This document shows, piece by piece, positions 26,908-35,657 of a stretch of DNA of 64,000 bases (positions within the stretch are counted from its first letter, which is position 1; each line of letters begins with the position of its first letter). Position numbers and translations under genes: made by a program. The stretch is taken from contig JADJMV010000001.1 of NCBI GenBank assembly GCA_016709445.1, forward strand, positions 977,398-1,041,397. Reading direction: 5' to 3'. This DNA is from Phycisphaerales bacterium. Its GTDB lineage: Bacteria > Planctomycetota > Phycisphaerae > Phycisphaerales > UBA1924. Under the pieces are notes generated by a model that saw only the letters and a program-made list of their open reading frames with translations, had not been told where the DNA came from and searched no databases.

Positions 26908-27360
26908 TCACCGCGATTGGGCCCCGGCCGTCCCGAGGTGCTCCCGGATTCGGGAGAGAATCGTGCTGGAGACCTCCTCGTCACCCACGACTCCGACGCG
27001 GATGTGGAGCGACGTCGTCTCGTCGGGCTTCTGTTCCATGGTAATGTTGACCTCGGACTTGTCCGCGCGCAGCGCGGTGATGTGGGCCGCGAGCGCGTCC
27101 TTGGCCCGCTCCTTGATCGGGAATTCCATGTCCTCCATCGCGGCAATGCTCGCCTCGTACACCTCGTCCAAGGGAGCTTGCTCCTCGGACTCGAGGCGGC
27201 CCTCCATGTAGACATACGTCCCCGCGATCCCGGCGGCCGCCGCGCCGGCAACGAGGGCGGCGGCGCATCCGCCGCTCATGGTGCTGACAAGCAGGGCGGA
27301 CGAGAGAGCCGCCGGGAGGATCGCACAATGGGCGATGGTTCTCAGATTGCAAGTGCGCAT
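26908..27360 (-). CDS. DUF3568 family lipoprotein
   Basis: The 150-residue protein has a signal sequence ending at a lipobox-like Cys (STMSGGC). The DUF3568 core follows: AALVAGAAAAGIAGTYVYME, acidic helix, then an alpha/beta domain with VNITMEQKPDETTSLHIRVG. ATG 27360 is preferred over GTG 27372 because GAGG lies 6 nt upstream. Family members are small cell-envelope lipoproteins of unknown function, common in planctomycetes and proteobacteria. Confidence 0.8.
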   Translation of the reverse strand: MRTCNLRTIAHCAILPAALSSALLVSTMSGGCAAALVAGAAAAGIAGTYVYMEGRLESEEQAPLDEVYEASIAAMEDMEFPIKERAKDALAAHITALRADKSEVNITMEQKPDETTSLHIRVGVVGDEEVSSTILSRIREHLGTAGAQSR

Positions 27361-27705
27361 CGGACACCTCACTTGTTGTGGGTTTCGGTTGTCGCGGCGC
27401 CGGAATCAGACCGCCGCGCCCCCCGTTGCATACGTCCGCCGCACCCCGTCGGGTTGTGCCGCGATGCCCGGTGACAGCATGATTCGGTCCATGGGCGGTT
27501 CCTGTTGGCCGTGCAGCGAGCGAAAGACAGACCGCGCACCAAACAACAACAGGGGTTGATACCGAGGCGGGAGTCGTCGAATGCAGCGCGGGCGGAAGAC
27601 GATGCGGACCGGGACGCCGAACTCCCGGCAGATCCGCGGGATCCGGCCATGCTGCGACGCCGACCGAAATGGCCACCGGCGCGCGTTACGGCGCCCCCCG
27701 CATGG
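27361..27705. other. Intergenic region of 345 bp
   Basis: It lies between the 3' end of the DUF3500 gene and the start of the DUF3568 gene, both on the minus strand. It should hold the promoter of the DUF3568 gene, but no convincing -35/-10 pair, hairpin or further gene was found. Confidence 0.5.
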
Positions 27706-28761
27706 TTAACGGTGTTGCGCCGCGAGGTGCTCCCGGAGTGGATCCCCGCCGAAGTCCCGCTCGGGATCCCGCCACACCGTGTGGATGTGGTTCGCCCCGT
27801 CCTGCGTGCAGTCGTACTCGATGACGAACGTCGGGCCGCGGAGGCGGTAGTAGCAGGGCCTCCCCGGCTCGGTCGAGCCGATCCAGAGCAACCGGACACG
27901 ATCGATGCCGGCCGCGCGGATGCGATCGAGTTCGTGGGCCGCGAGGTCCGGGCGCAGGTCCCCGGCCCATTCGGCGATCACCAGGGAGATGTCGGACTTC
28001 TGGGCGTCGCTCATGTCGGCGACGGCGAGCCCCGACTCGGCGCCGAGCACGCCGACATCATTCCCCGGAGACATGAGGATGTCGCCGGGCACGTCCGTCT
28101 CGAGGACGGCGGCGGCGCGCTGGGCCTCGTCGAGTGAGGAGAGCAGTCGGCGTGCCAGGTCCTCCTCCTGCGCGAGCACACGCACCCCGGCGCGATCCCC
28201 CTCGCGTACCTCCGCGGGGTTGGCGCCTAAGAACATCGGCGTGACCATCAGCTCGCCGGATTCTCCCGGCACGCTCGTGAAATTCAGCGAGACGTGGTGC
28301 CCCTCGAACCGCCATCCACACGGCGCGTCTGCCGCGGCGGCGGGGTCGCCAAAGACCGTGAGGAAGTACCCCATCGGGTCGCGATAGTCGGCCCGCTGGC
28401 CGCGAGCCTCGGCCATCTGCCGCAGCACCGTCTCAAGCCCGGTGATCGAGGTCGTCTTCAAATAGCCCCGCGAGGAGAGCGCCGACTGGAGCAGCCGGTG
28501 CGCCGCCACCCGCTCGGCCTCGCTCATGTCCTTGAGGGCGAGCCCACGCCGCGCCCGGGGGACGTAGTGCCAGTCGAGGCGGTTGGGGTCGCCGAAGGGC
28601 AGCTCGGCCGCTCCTCGATGCTCCGGCGAGAGCGAGGCCAGGAACGCCGTGGCGGCCCCACGCATAGGGTCGGCCGTTGGCACGCGAAGCAAACGCGCCA
28701 CAGCAGACGCGAGCGGCAGAGCGAGGACGGCGATGAGAACCAGGGCCCGGTGTTGGCGCAT
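27706..28761 (-). CDS. DUF3500 family exported protein
   Basis: The 351-residue protein starts with a hydrophobic signal (ALVLIAVLALPLASAVA). The DUF3500 core includes AAELPFGDPNRLDWHYVPR, LQSALSSRGYLKTTSITGLE, YFLTVFGDP and GHHVSLNFTSV, and ends with a conserved HIHTVWRDPERDFG. The family occurs in planctomycetes and eukaryotic algae; its His- and Asp-rich end suggests an enzyme, but no reaction is established. It stands alone between unrelated genes. Confidence 0.85.
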   Translation of the reverse strand: MRQHRALVLIAVLALPLASAVARLLRVPTADPMRGAATAFLASLSPEHRGAAELPFGDPNRLDWHYVPRARRGLALKDMSEAERVAAHRLLQSALSSRGYLKTTSITGLETVLRQMAEARGQRADYRDPMGYFLTVFGDPAAAADAPCGWRFEGHHVSLNFTSVPGESGELMVTPMFLGANPAEVREGDRAGVRVLAQEEDLARRLLSSLDEAQRAAAVLETDVPGDILMSPGNDVGVLGAESGLAVADMSDAQKSDISLVIAEWAGDLRPDLAAHELDRIRAAGIDRVRLLWIGSTEPGRPCYYRLRGPTFVIEYDCTQDGANHIHTVWRDPERDFGGDPLREHLAAQHR

Positions 28762-28803
28762 ACCGGCAGTGTAACGGTTCGGGCCGCCACCCCCGATCGC
28801 CGG

Positions 28804-29502
28804 CTACGCCTTGGAACCGCGCCTCCGGGCGCCGGTCGCGCTCCCGCCCGCTTTCCGAGTCGCCTTCTTCGTCGCCTTGGTCACACTCTTCTTCGCGGTC
28901 TTCTTCGCCGCCTTCGTTCCGGCGCGTGCCGACACCGACTCTGGACCGCCCTTCGGGGCCGGCCTCGGGCTCCCGTCGGTCGGTCCCCGCTTCGCCGCAC
29001 GCTTCGCCGGACGCTCCGCCCGCCCCGATGACCCCGCCGAAGCCTTCCCCGACCCCGAGAGCATCTTCTCATACCGCTCGAGATATGTCTCGACCGGCAC
29101 CCGCCGGATCGCTTCGCCGATCACGTCCAGCGCCAGGTCCTCGACCCTCTTGAAACGGATGCACGACTTCCCCATGTCGAGCTTCTTGCCCGTCTTGGCC
29201 CAGGCCCCCTCGAACCGTTTCCGATCTGCCTCATCCCCGTACACGCACATCAGGTAGAGCGCCATGTGGTTCTTCTGCGAGGCGAGGCTCGCAAACGGGA
29301 GTGGCTGCGAGGGATCGCAGTGATACCCCGCGGGGTAGATTGCGTGCGGCACGGCGTAGCCGATCATGCCGTACTGCATCCCTTCCGTGTAGCCCTTACC
29401 AAGATTCTTCAGGATCACCTTGCGCACCGCCCCGATCGCCTCCCGGCGATCCTCGGGCAGCTCGGCGAGGTACTGCGCGACGGTCGTGGCCTTGCTCTGC
29501 AT
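28804..29502 (-). CDS. DUF1801 protein with a lysine/alanine-rich histone-H1-like tail
   Basis: Residues 1-140 form a DUF1801 (YdhG-like) domain: TVAQYLAELPEDRREAIGAV, GYAVPHAIYPAGYH and MGKSCIRFKRVEDLAL. The last 75 residues are strongly basic and repetitive (TKAAKKTAKKSVTKATKKAT), like the C-terminal tails of bacterial histone-H1-type proteins. The tail would bind DNA or RNA non-specifically. The function of the DUF1801 fold is unknown. The combination is uncommon and hints at a nucleoid-associated role, which is inference. Confidence 0.8.
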   Translation of the reverse strand: MQSKATTVAQYLAELPEDRREAIGAVRKVILKNLGKGYTEGMQYGMIGYAVPHAIYPAGYHCDPSQPLPFASLASQKNHMALYLMCVYGDEADRKRFEGAWAKTGKKLDMGKSCIRFKRVEDLALDVIGEAIRRVPVETYLERYEKMLSGSGKASAGSSGRAERPAKRAAKRGPTDGSPRPAPKGGPESVSARAGTKAAKKTAKKSVTKATKKATRKAGGSATGARRRGSKA

Positions 29503-29614
29503 GGGCGGAGCTTACCTCACCGCTGCGCCCGGGTCACCCGGATGTTCCGGGGACGCCCCGGCCCGCGGCGGGCGTTCCGCCGCAGGCCCGGAGCGTCGAC
29601 CGTCCTCACTCCCC

Positions 29615-30394
29615 TCACGCCCGGCGACGACGGCGGACGCCGAGGCCGGCGATGCCCAACAGAGCGACGGCCCCGGGAGCGGGCACCACCGCGAAGGAGA
29701 TCCGAGCCACAGCGCCCCCGTCCATCGGCAGGTCGACGAAGTCGTATCCCGCGGGCGTCATCGCGCCGCTGTAGACCGAGAAATCGCTGCTGTGTCCGAC
29801 CACGCCGCCCTGGGCGATGTGGTCGCCCGCATCTGACCCCACGATGAAGGCCGCCCCGAACGTGCCGTCCATCTCGCTCCCCGCATCCCAGATGTCCGAA
29901 CCCATCAGCATCAGGTCCTGACCGACGAAGTTCCCGCCCGCGTCGAACAGCTCGACATCCATGCCCCCGTCGTTGCCAAGGAACCGGTCATTGCTGGGCA
30001 CCACCATGGAGCCGAAGCTGAAGAAGCGGTTCACGCTTGGATCGACCACAAAGGTCATCGATCCCGAACCGCCCGGCAGGAAGATCCCGGGGCCAAACCC
30101 GCCGGTCGTTGCGATGATCGTCCCCGACACGCCGCTCGGCTGCTGGGCCATGAAGTCCGCGAGATACTGCGTGCCGTCGCCCGACTCCGCCACGGCCTGG
30201 ATCCCCGCCCCGGCCGCCGTCCCCGCGTCGAACGCGTCAAATGTGCCGTCGTGAAACCCCACCGTAAAGGGCGACAGCGCCGTCCCGTTGCTCGACGACA
30301 GATTCTCCACCGTCACCTGCAGTTGCACGGGCTGCGCCGAAGCAATGCCGGCGGACGCGGCGAGAGCGATAGCGGTCCCAAGAATCATGCGCAT
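29615..30394 (-). CDS. Spondin-domain exported protein with VPAP-type C-terminal sorting signal
   Basis: GGAGG lies 8 nt before ATG 30394. The 259-residue protein has a signal peptide (TAIALAASAGIASAQ) and a spondin-like beta-sandwich (VQLQVTVENLSSSNGTALSP, then FTVGFHDGTFDAFD). It ends with VPAPGAVALLGIAGLGVRRR, a PEP-CTERM-like tripartite signal in which Ala replaces Glu. Such tails are recognised and removed by exosortase-type enzymes in other bacteria. The protein is probably displayed at the cell surface. Confidence 0.8.
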   Translation of the reverse strand: MRMILGTAIALAASAGIASAQPVQLQVTVENLSSSNGTALSPFTVGFHDGTFDAFDAGTAAGAGIQAVAESGDGTQYLADFMAQQPSGVSGTIIATTGGFGPGIFLPGGSGSMTFVVDPSVNRFFSFGSMVVPSNDRFLGNDGGMDVELFDAGGNFVGQDLMLMGSDIWDAGSEMDGTFGAAFIVGSDAGDHIAQGGVVGHSSDFSVYSGAMTPAGYDFVDLPMDGGAVARISFAVVPAPGAVALLGIAGLGVRRRRRA

Positions 30395-30548
30395 GGGTCA
30401 ATCCTCCGAAACTGAATGTGGGTGGACGCGACGGGACGCGCTGCCCCGTGCCGGCCCGTTGTGTGAAAGTGACCAATCCGGCGCGCGCGGCGATTATTCG
30501 ACGCGAGTCAGAAAAACCCGATCGCGCCGAAATATCGATCAGCGCCGA

Positions 30549-31286
30549 TCAGTGCGCGCCCGCGCCCATCCCATGCTGCACGAGCCGGAGGCTGCCGTCC
30601 TGAATCAGGCCGATCCCGGGCGCGTACAGCTTGCTCTCGCGTGACGAGGGCTCCAGCGGCGAAGTCTCCACCACCTTCAGACAGTGATCGAAATGTCCCG
30701 CCGGTGTTTCGAAGGTTTCGCCGAGTGCGACGATCTCCGCGCGGTCCTGCGCCACACCCGGAGCAAATTCCTGATAGTGCCTCGCGCCCAGCAGGGCGTC
30801 CCCCGGCATCATCATCCCGAACCGGGCGTGTCCCTCGCCGGAGAGCCAGGCCCCCTCGTGCCGGACCACCTTGCCACCCTCGTAGATATCGACCTCTTCA
30901 CCGAAGTAGTAGACGCTGCTCGTACGCGAGCTGATGGCGTAAAAGTTGCGCGAAACCTCGGCCAGCTCCCCATCCTCGCTCTCACGCTCCTCGACCACCC
31001 TGGTCTCCACCCCATCCACGGTCCGCGTCTCGTCGAGCACGGTGATCACCAGGCGGTCGTCCCCATCCTCGAGCGTCAGGGTGTAACCGGGCTCGAGCAC
31101 GAAGAACGGGTTGCGCCCCGTCGTCGCCAGCTCCGCCTTGTCCACGAGGAACTCGGAGGTCCACCGCTCGTCCCCGTTGTCCGCCCCCGTCGCCGGACGC
31201 CCCGCGGGCTGCGCCCACGCGGCCCCGACGATGAACAAACCCAATGTGACCGACGCGAGTGTTCCGTGCCTCAGATTGTGCGCCAT
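30549..31286 (-). CDS. Exported protein of unknown function
   Basis: The 245-residue protein has a GGGAGG site 6 nt before ATG 31286 and a signal peptide (ASVTLGLFIVGAAWA). The mature part is mostly beta strands (YTLTLEDGDDRLVITVLDET; VETRVVEERESEDGELAEV) and ends with a strand-rich domain (YAPGIGLIQDGSLRLVQHG). It looks like a single lipocalin-like or beta-sandwich domain. No family was recognised. It lies just downstream of the Tat-exported isomerase-like gene on the same strand. Confidence 0.65.
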   Translation of the reverse strand: MAHNLRHGTLASVTLGLFIVGAAWAQPAGRPATGADNGDERWTSEFLVDKAELATTGRNPFFVLEPGYTLTLEDGDDRLVITVLDETRTVDGVETRVVEERESEDGELAEVSRNFYAISSRTSSVYYFGEEVDIYEGGKVVRHEGAWLSGEGHARFGMMMPGDALLGARHYQEFAPGVAQDRAEIVALGETFETPAGHFDHCLKVVETSPLEPSSRESKLYAPGIGLIQDGSLRLVQHGMGAGAH

Positions 31287-31332
31287 CACAAGCCTCCCGG
31301 ATGTCATCCCCGCATGGTCGAGGTCGGCGACC

Positions 31333-32313
31333 TCATGACCCCGCCGCTTCGCCACGCGCCAGCGCCGACTCGATCACCGCCAGCGTCTTCTCCAGCCCCG
31401 TCCGCGCCACCTCCAGATGGTCCCGGGCCCAATAGCCGGGGTTGTACAACTCCAGCGAGATGCACCCGGCATACCCGATCTCGACCAGATCGCGGATGCA
31501 CCGGCCGAGGGGAAGGATCCCGTCGCCCGGGAACACCCGGTGCTCATCCTTCAGCTCCGCTTTGGGGGGCGAGGCCGGGGCATCGTTGAACTGGAAGATC
31601 GCCAGGAACTCCCCCCGCAGATGACGCAGGCCGTTGAACCCCGAATCGCCGATGTACATGTGGAACACATCGGGGATGATCTTCGCCCTCGGGTGGTCGG
31701 CGTCGATCGCGATCTGGCTCGCCTTCCCGATCGTCCGCGAGCCCTCCAGGAACTCGACGAACACCATCGCCGGGTTGATGTTGTAGTCCGCGAGCCCGAT
31801 CTCCAGAAGCTCGCGGTAGCACGACGCCGCCCACGCGGGGTCAAACTCCCGCCAGGGTCGCTCCGGCTGCGGCACCACCTGAATGTGCTCCGCCCCGATC
31901 GCGGCAGCCTGCCGCATCCTCCGGCGCGAGTCCACCAGCGAAGCCTCGAACGCCTCCCGCGTCGGTGGGATCGCGTTCCACAGCCCGATCACGCTCGGCA
32001 CCACCAGCCCCGCATCACGGATCCGCCGCGCCAACTCCGCTAGGTCCCCGCCCTGCGACTCATAGTCCGCGATCTCCCCGTCCCACGGCTCGATGGCGTC
32101 AAACCCGGCCTCGGAGGCAATCCGGATCTTCTCCAGCAGCGATGAGGGCCGGATCGTCGCCGTATCGAGGCTGATCGGCCACGGGCTCCGCCCGCTCTGA
32201 TACCGCCCGCGCGCCCGGCGCGCCGCGGGCACCTCGCCCGCAGGAGCAACCGCCGACGCCGCAACCCCCGTAGCCGCCACCGCCCCCACGGCCAGAAAGT
32301 CCCTTCGCTGCAT
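31333..32313 (-). CDS. Tat-exported sugar phosphate isomerase/epimerase-like TIM barrel
   Basis: The 326-residue protein opens with a twin-arginine signal (RRDFLAVGAVAATGVAASA). It then shows the xylose-isomerase-like barrel (AP-endonuclease 2 superfamily): SSLLEKIRIASEAGFDAIEP, EHIQVVPQPERPW, FVEFLEGSRTI, IIPDVFHMYIGDSGFNGL, and LELYNPGYWA. Metal ligands would be the Glu of VEFLEG, the Asp and His of PDVFHM and the Glu of LELYN. Secreted members are numerous in planctomycetes and probably act on sugars or inositols. The substrate is unknown. Confidence 0.85.
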   Translation of the reverse strand: MQRRDFLAVGAVAATGVAASAVAPAGEVPAARRARGRYQSGRSPWPISLDTATIRPSSLLEKIRIASEAGFDAIEPWDGEIADYESQGGDLAELARRIRDAGLVVPSVIGLWNAIPPTREAFEASLVDSRRRMRQAAAIGAEHIQVVPQPERPWREFDPAWAASCYRELLEIGLADYNINPAMVFVEFLEGSRTIGKASQIAIDADHPRAKIIPDVFHMYIGDSGFNGLRHLRGEFLAIFQFNDAPASPPKAELKDEHRVFPGDGILPLGRCIRDLVEIGYAGCISLELYNPGYWARDHLEVARTGLEKTLAVIESALARGEAAGS

Positions 32314-32589
32314 CGCGCGCTCCAAATTCACGCGGGCCACGCCGGCGTCCACCGGGATCTCCGCGGCCCAGATCGTAACGTATCGGCCCCGCAACGCGTG
32401 CCATCGGCTCCCAGCCGGTCGGCGCAAGCTCGGCTGCGACACCGCCCGCGGGAGGGGGATCGAAGAGGCCGAGATGCGTCTGGAACGCCCGGGCCAGCCT
32501 CCCCCCCCCGAATCCGCCGGAGAGCCCCATTGCCCTCCCACGCACCCGCGGCCTGCTAGACTGGCCGCCACGATGGGCGGGAAGAGGCG

Positions 32590-33927
32590 ATGAAGATCCT
32601 GATCTGCGGTATGGGCGAGGTGGGCACCCACGCCGCCGAGGCGCTCAACGCGCCGGGGCGGTCTATCACCGCCATCGATCAGAGCGCCGCCCGGCTCCGC
32701 ACCATCACCGACACGATGGACGTGAGCGTGCTCCAGGGCAACTGCGCCAGCGCCGCCGTCCTCCGCGAGGCCAGCGTCGACCGTGTCGATCTGCTTGTCG
32801 CCACCACCGACAACGACGAGGTCAACCTCGTCACCGCCTCCGTCGGCAAGGCCATGGGCGCCAAACGCACCGTCGCCCACATCCGCCACGCCACCTACTT
32901 CGATCAGGCCGATGTCGACTACGAGAAGCACTTCGGCATCGACCACATCGTCTGCCCCCAGTACGCCACGGCGACCGCCATCGCCCGCTCGCTCCGCAAC
33001 CCCGCCGCCCTCGCCATCGAGCATTTCGCCCGCGGGCGCATCGACATGCACGAGATCGTCCTCGGCGACAAGGCCTCGGTCGTCGGACGACCCCTCGCCC
33101 AGGTCCAGCTCCCTCCCGGCACCCGCATCGCCGCGGTCTCGCGCGACGCGAAGGCGTTCATCCCCGGCGCCGACACCGTGCTCAGGGAGGGCGACGGCCT
33201 CGTCCTCGTCGGCGACACCCAGGTCTTCGACGACCTCCTCCACCGCCTCGGCGTCCGCGAGATGCGCCGTCGCAGCGTGGTCCTCATGGGCGGCACACCG
33301 ATGGCCGCGTGGCTCTGCGAGGTCCTCCGCCAGCGGGGCTGGTCCATCCGCCTCTTCGAGGCCGACCGTGCCAGGGCCGAGGCCCTGGCCGAGCGTCTCA
33401 GCTGGGTCACCGTCCTCAACGCCGACGCGACCGACGCCTCCGTCTTCGCCGAAGAACACATCGGCCAGGCCGACGTCTTCATCGCGCTGCACGAGCACGA
33501 GGAGGAGAATATCGTCGGCGCCGTCTACGCCAAGGCCGGCGGCGTCACCGAGTGCATCGCCGTAGTCGAGCGGTCCCGCTACCTCGACCTCCTCTACCAC
33601 ATCGGCGTCGACCGCGCGTACAGCCCCGGCATGGTCGCCGCCAAGGAGCTCCAGATCCTCCTCGACGACAGCTCGTTCCAGCGCCTCGCCACCCTCGCCT
33701 CCGGCGTCGATGTCTTCCTCGTCCGCGTCAGCGAGACCGATGTTGCCGGCGAGCGCCGGCTCTCCGAGATGGAGTTCTCGCCCCACGGCGTCGTCGCCGC
33801 GGTCCGGCGCGAGGGCGCCGTCTGGGTTCCGGGCGCCGGCGACGTCATCCGCGCCGGCGACTCCATGATGATCATCGGACGCGCCGGCCAGGAGAAGCAC
33901 CTCCGCAAGGCCCTGCGGGGCGAGTAG
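32590..33927 (+). CDS. trkA: Trk potassium uptake regulatory subunit TrkA
   Basis: The 445-residue cytosolic protein has two tandem RCK units. The first is a Rossmann fold with GMGEVGTHAAEAL and a ligand Asp after the second strand (ITAIDQ), followed by a TrkA-C domain (IDMHEIVLGDKASVVGR). The second half starts VVLMGGTPMAAWLCEVLRQR and ends with another TrkA-C domain. It binds NAD(H) or ATP and gates the TrkH channel. It is followed after 15 bp by trkH, so the two form one operon. Confidence 0.93.
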   Translation: MKILICGMGEVGTHAAEALNAPGRSITAIDQSAARLRTITDTMDVSVLQGNCASAAVLREASVDRVDLLVATTDNDEVNLVTASVGKAMGAKRTVAHIRHATYFDQADVDYEKHFGIDHIVCPQYATATAIARSLRNPAALAIEHFARGRIDMHEIVLGDKASVVGRPLAQVQLPPGTRIAAVSRDAKAFIPGADTVLREGDGLVLVGDTQVFDDLLHRLGVREMRRRSVVLMGGTPMAAWLCEVLRQRGWSIRLFEADRARAEALAERLSWVTVLNADATDASVFAEEHIGQADVFIALHEHEEENIVGAVYAKAGGVTECIAVVERSRYLDLLYHIGVDRAYSPGMVAAKELQILLDDSSFQRLATLASGVDVFLVRVSETDVAGERRLSEMEFSPHGVVAAVRREGAVWVPGAGDVIRAGDSMMIIGRAGQEKHLRKALRGE

Positions 33928-33942
33928 GCCCGGGAAACCCTC

Positions 33943-35505
33943 GTGAACCACCGCCTCGTCATCGCCAGCCTCGGACTGCTCTTCGTCCTCCTCAGCGGCA
34001 TCATGCTCGCCACCGCCGCGATGTTCGGCGTGGCAGAATTCTTCGAGGTCCGCAACGACCCCGATCCCTCCTCACTCCTGGCGCTCTGCATCACCGGCGT
34101 CGCCGGCGCGCTGCTCGGCGGCACGGCGTGGTTCCTCGCACGGCGGGGCCCGGGATACCTGGGCCGACGCGAGGCCCTCCTCCTCGTCGGCTCCAGCTGG
34201 CTCCTCGGCGCCGCACTGGCCGCCGCCCCCTACTGGCTCTGGGCCCGCCTCAGCAGCGAGCAGGCCGCCCACCCGTTCCGCTCCTTCGTCTCCTGCTACT
34301 TCGAGTCCATGAGCGGCCTCACCACGACCGGCGCGACCGTGCTCTCCGATATCGAGTCCGTGCCCCCCGGCCTCCTGCTCTGGCGCGCCATCACCCACTG
34401 GCTCGGCGGCCTGGGCATCGTCGTCCTCTTCGTCGCCGTGCTCCCCGGCCTCGGCGTCGGCGGCAAGCGCCTCTTCAACGTCGAGGCGCCCGGCCCCAGC
34501 AAAGAGGGCCTCCAACCCCACATCCGCGAGACCGCCCGCTGGCTCTGGTACATCTACCTCGGCCTCACCGTCGCCGAGATCTCCGCCCTCTGGATCCTCA
34601 CCCCCATGGACGGGTTCGACGCCGTCTGCCATACCTTCGCCACCATGGCCACCGGCGGCTTCAGCACCCGCAACGCCAGCATCGGCGCCTACGCCGCCAC
34701 CCCCGCCGTCGACTGGATCGTCATCCTCTTCATGGTCCTCGCCGGCTGCAACTTCAACCTCTTCTACCTGCTCCGCCAGGGCCGCGTCCGCGAGGTCCTG
34801 CGCGACACCGAACTCCGCGCCTACCTCGCCCTCCTCCTCGGCGGATCGCTGCTCGTCGGCGCAGCCGTCTGGTGGCACGGCCAGCCCATCACGCTCACCA
34901 CCGGCCAGCACCTCGCCGCCTCCGCCGGACAATCCCTCCGCCAGGGTCTCTTCACCACGGTCTCCGTCCAGACCACCACCGGGTTCTGCACCAGCGACTA
35001 CAACGCCTGGCCCTTCCTCGCCCACGCCGTCCTCATCCTGCTCATGTTCGTCGGCGGGTGTTCCGGCTCGACCGGCGGCGGCATCAAGGTCATCCGCGTC
35101 TGGGTCGCCTTCCGCATCCTCCTCGCCGAGATCGAGCACGTCTTCCGCCCCCACGTCCTCCGACCCCTCCGCCTCGGGCGCCGCCCCATGGATACCGACC
35201 TCAAGCTCGGCACGCTCGCCTTCGCCCTCGGCTTCATCATGCTCTTCGTCTTCGGTTCCGGCGCGGTCATGCTCTTCGAGCAGCTCAACCCACGGCTCGA
35301 CTGCCGCTACTCCAGCGCCGCCACCGCCGCGGTCGCCACACTCTGCAACGTCGGCCCCGGCCTCGACCAGGTCGGCGCGATCCAGAACTACGGCTGGTTC
35401 AGCGCCCCCAGCAGGGTCGTGCTGAGCCTCCTCATGGTCCTCGGCAGGCTCGAGGTCTTCGCCATCATCGTCCTGCTCAGCCCCCGGTTCTGGCGGGCCG
35501 ACTGA
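33943..35505 (+). CDS. trkH: Trk potassium transporter membrane subunit TrkH
   Basis: The 520-residue protein starts at a GTG. It has about ten membrane helices and the four pore-loop signatures of the SKT family: SMSGLTTTGATVL, then FATMATGGFSTRNASI, SVQTTTGFCTSDYNAW and ATLCNVGPGLDQVG. The intracellular gate loop is Gly-rich (GGCSGSTGGGIKVIR). It imports potassium as partner of the preceding TrkA. Both genes lie on the plus strand with no other Trk gene nearby. Confidence 0.93.
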   Translation: MNHRLVIASLGLLFVLLSGIMLATAAMFGVAEFFEVRNDPDPSSLLALCITGVAGALLGGTAWFLARRGPGYLGRREALLLVGSSWLLGAALAAAPYWLWARLSSEQAAHPFRSFVSCYFESMSGLTTTGATVLSDIESVPPGLLLWRAITHWLGGLGIVVLFVAVLPGLGVGGKRLFNVEAPGPSKEGLQPHIRETARWLWYIYLGLTVAEISALWILTPMDGFDAVCHTFATMATGGFSTRNASIGAYAATPAVDWIVILFMVLAGCNFNLFYLLRQGRVREVLRDTELRAYLALLLGGSLLVGAAVWWHGQPITLTTGQHLAASAGQSLRQGLFTTVSVQTTTGFCTSDYNAWPFLAHAVLILLMFVGGCSGSTGGGIKVIRVWVAFRILLAEIEHVFRPHVLRPLRLGRRPMDTDLKLGTLAFALGFIMLFVFGSGAVMLFEQLNPRLDCRYSSAATAAVATLCNVGPGLDQVGAIQNYGWFSAPSRVVLSLLMVLGRLEVFAIIVLLSPRFWRAD

Positions 35506-35657
35506 CGAGGTCCGAAAATATTCTTTCCCGAGCGTGAGCCATGCCCGCGCCCCTCGCTCACCCCCTGACCGACGTGCCTCCCGTCGGTGTCCGGCGGGCG
35601 AACGGCGTCCGCCGGTGTGAGAGAGGAAAGTCCGAAACCAGGAAGGGATTGAGAATC

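Noticed and set aside
32314..33951. Upstream extension of the isomerase frame, 872 codons in total
   Set aside because: The extra part is the shadow of trkA. The Tat signal at 32313 marks the true start.
33309..35537. 742-codon plus-strand frame across trkA and trkH
   Set aside because: It is an Arg/Pro-rich shadow in another frame of the two well-conserved Trk genes.
35619..35634. GAGAGGAAAGTCCG resembles the conserved start of RNase P RNA
   Set aside because: The bases after it do not continue the RNase P core, and a coding region with a signal peptide follows 24 bases later. It is a chance match within the leader of the dockerin gene.
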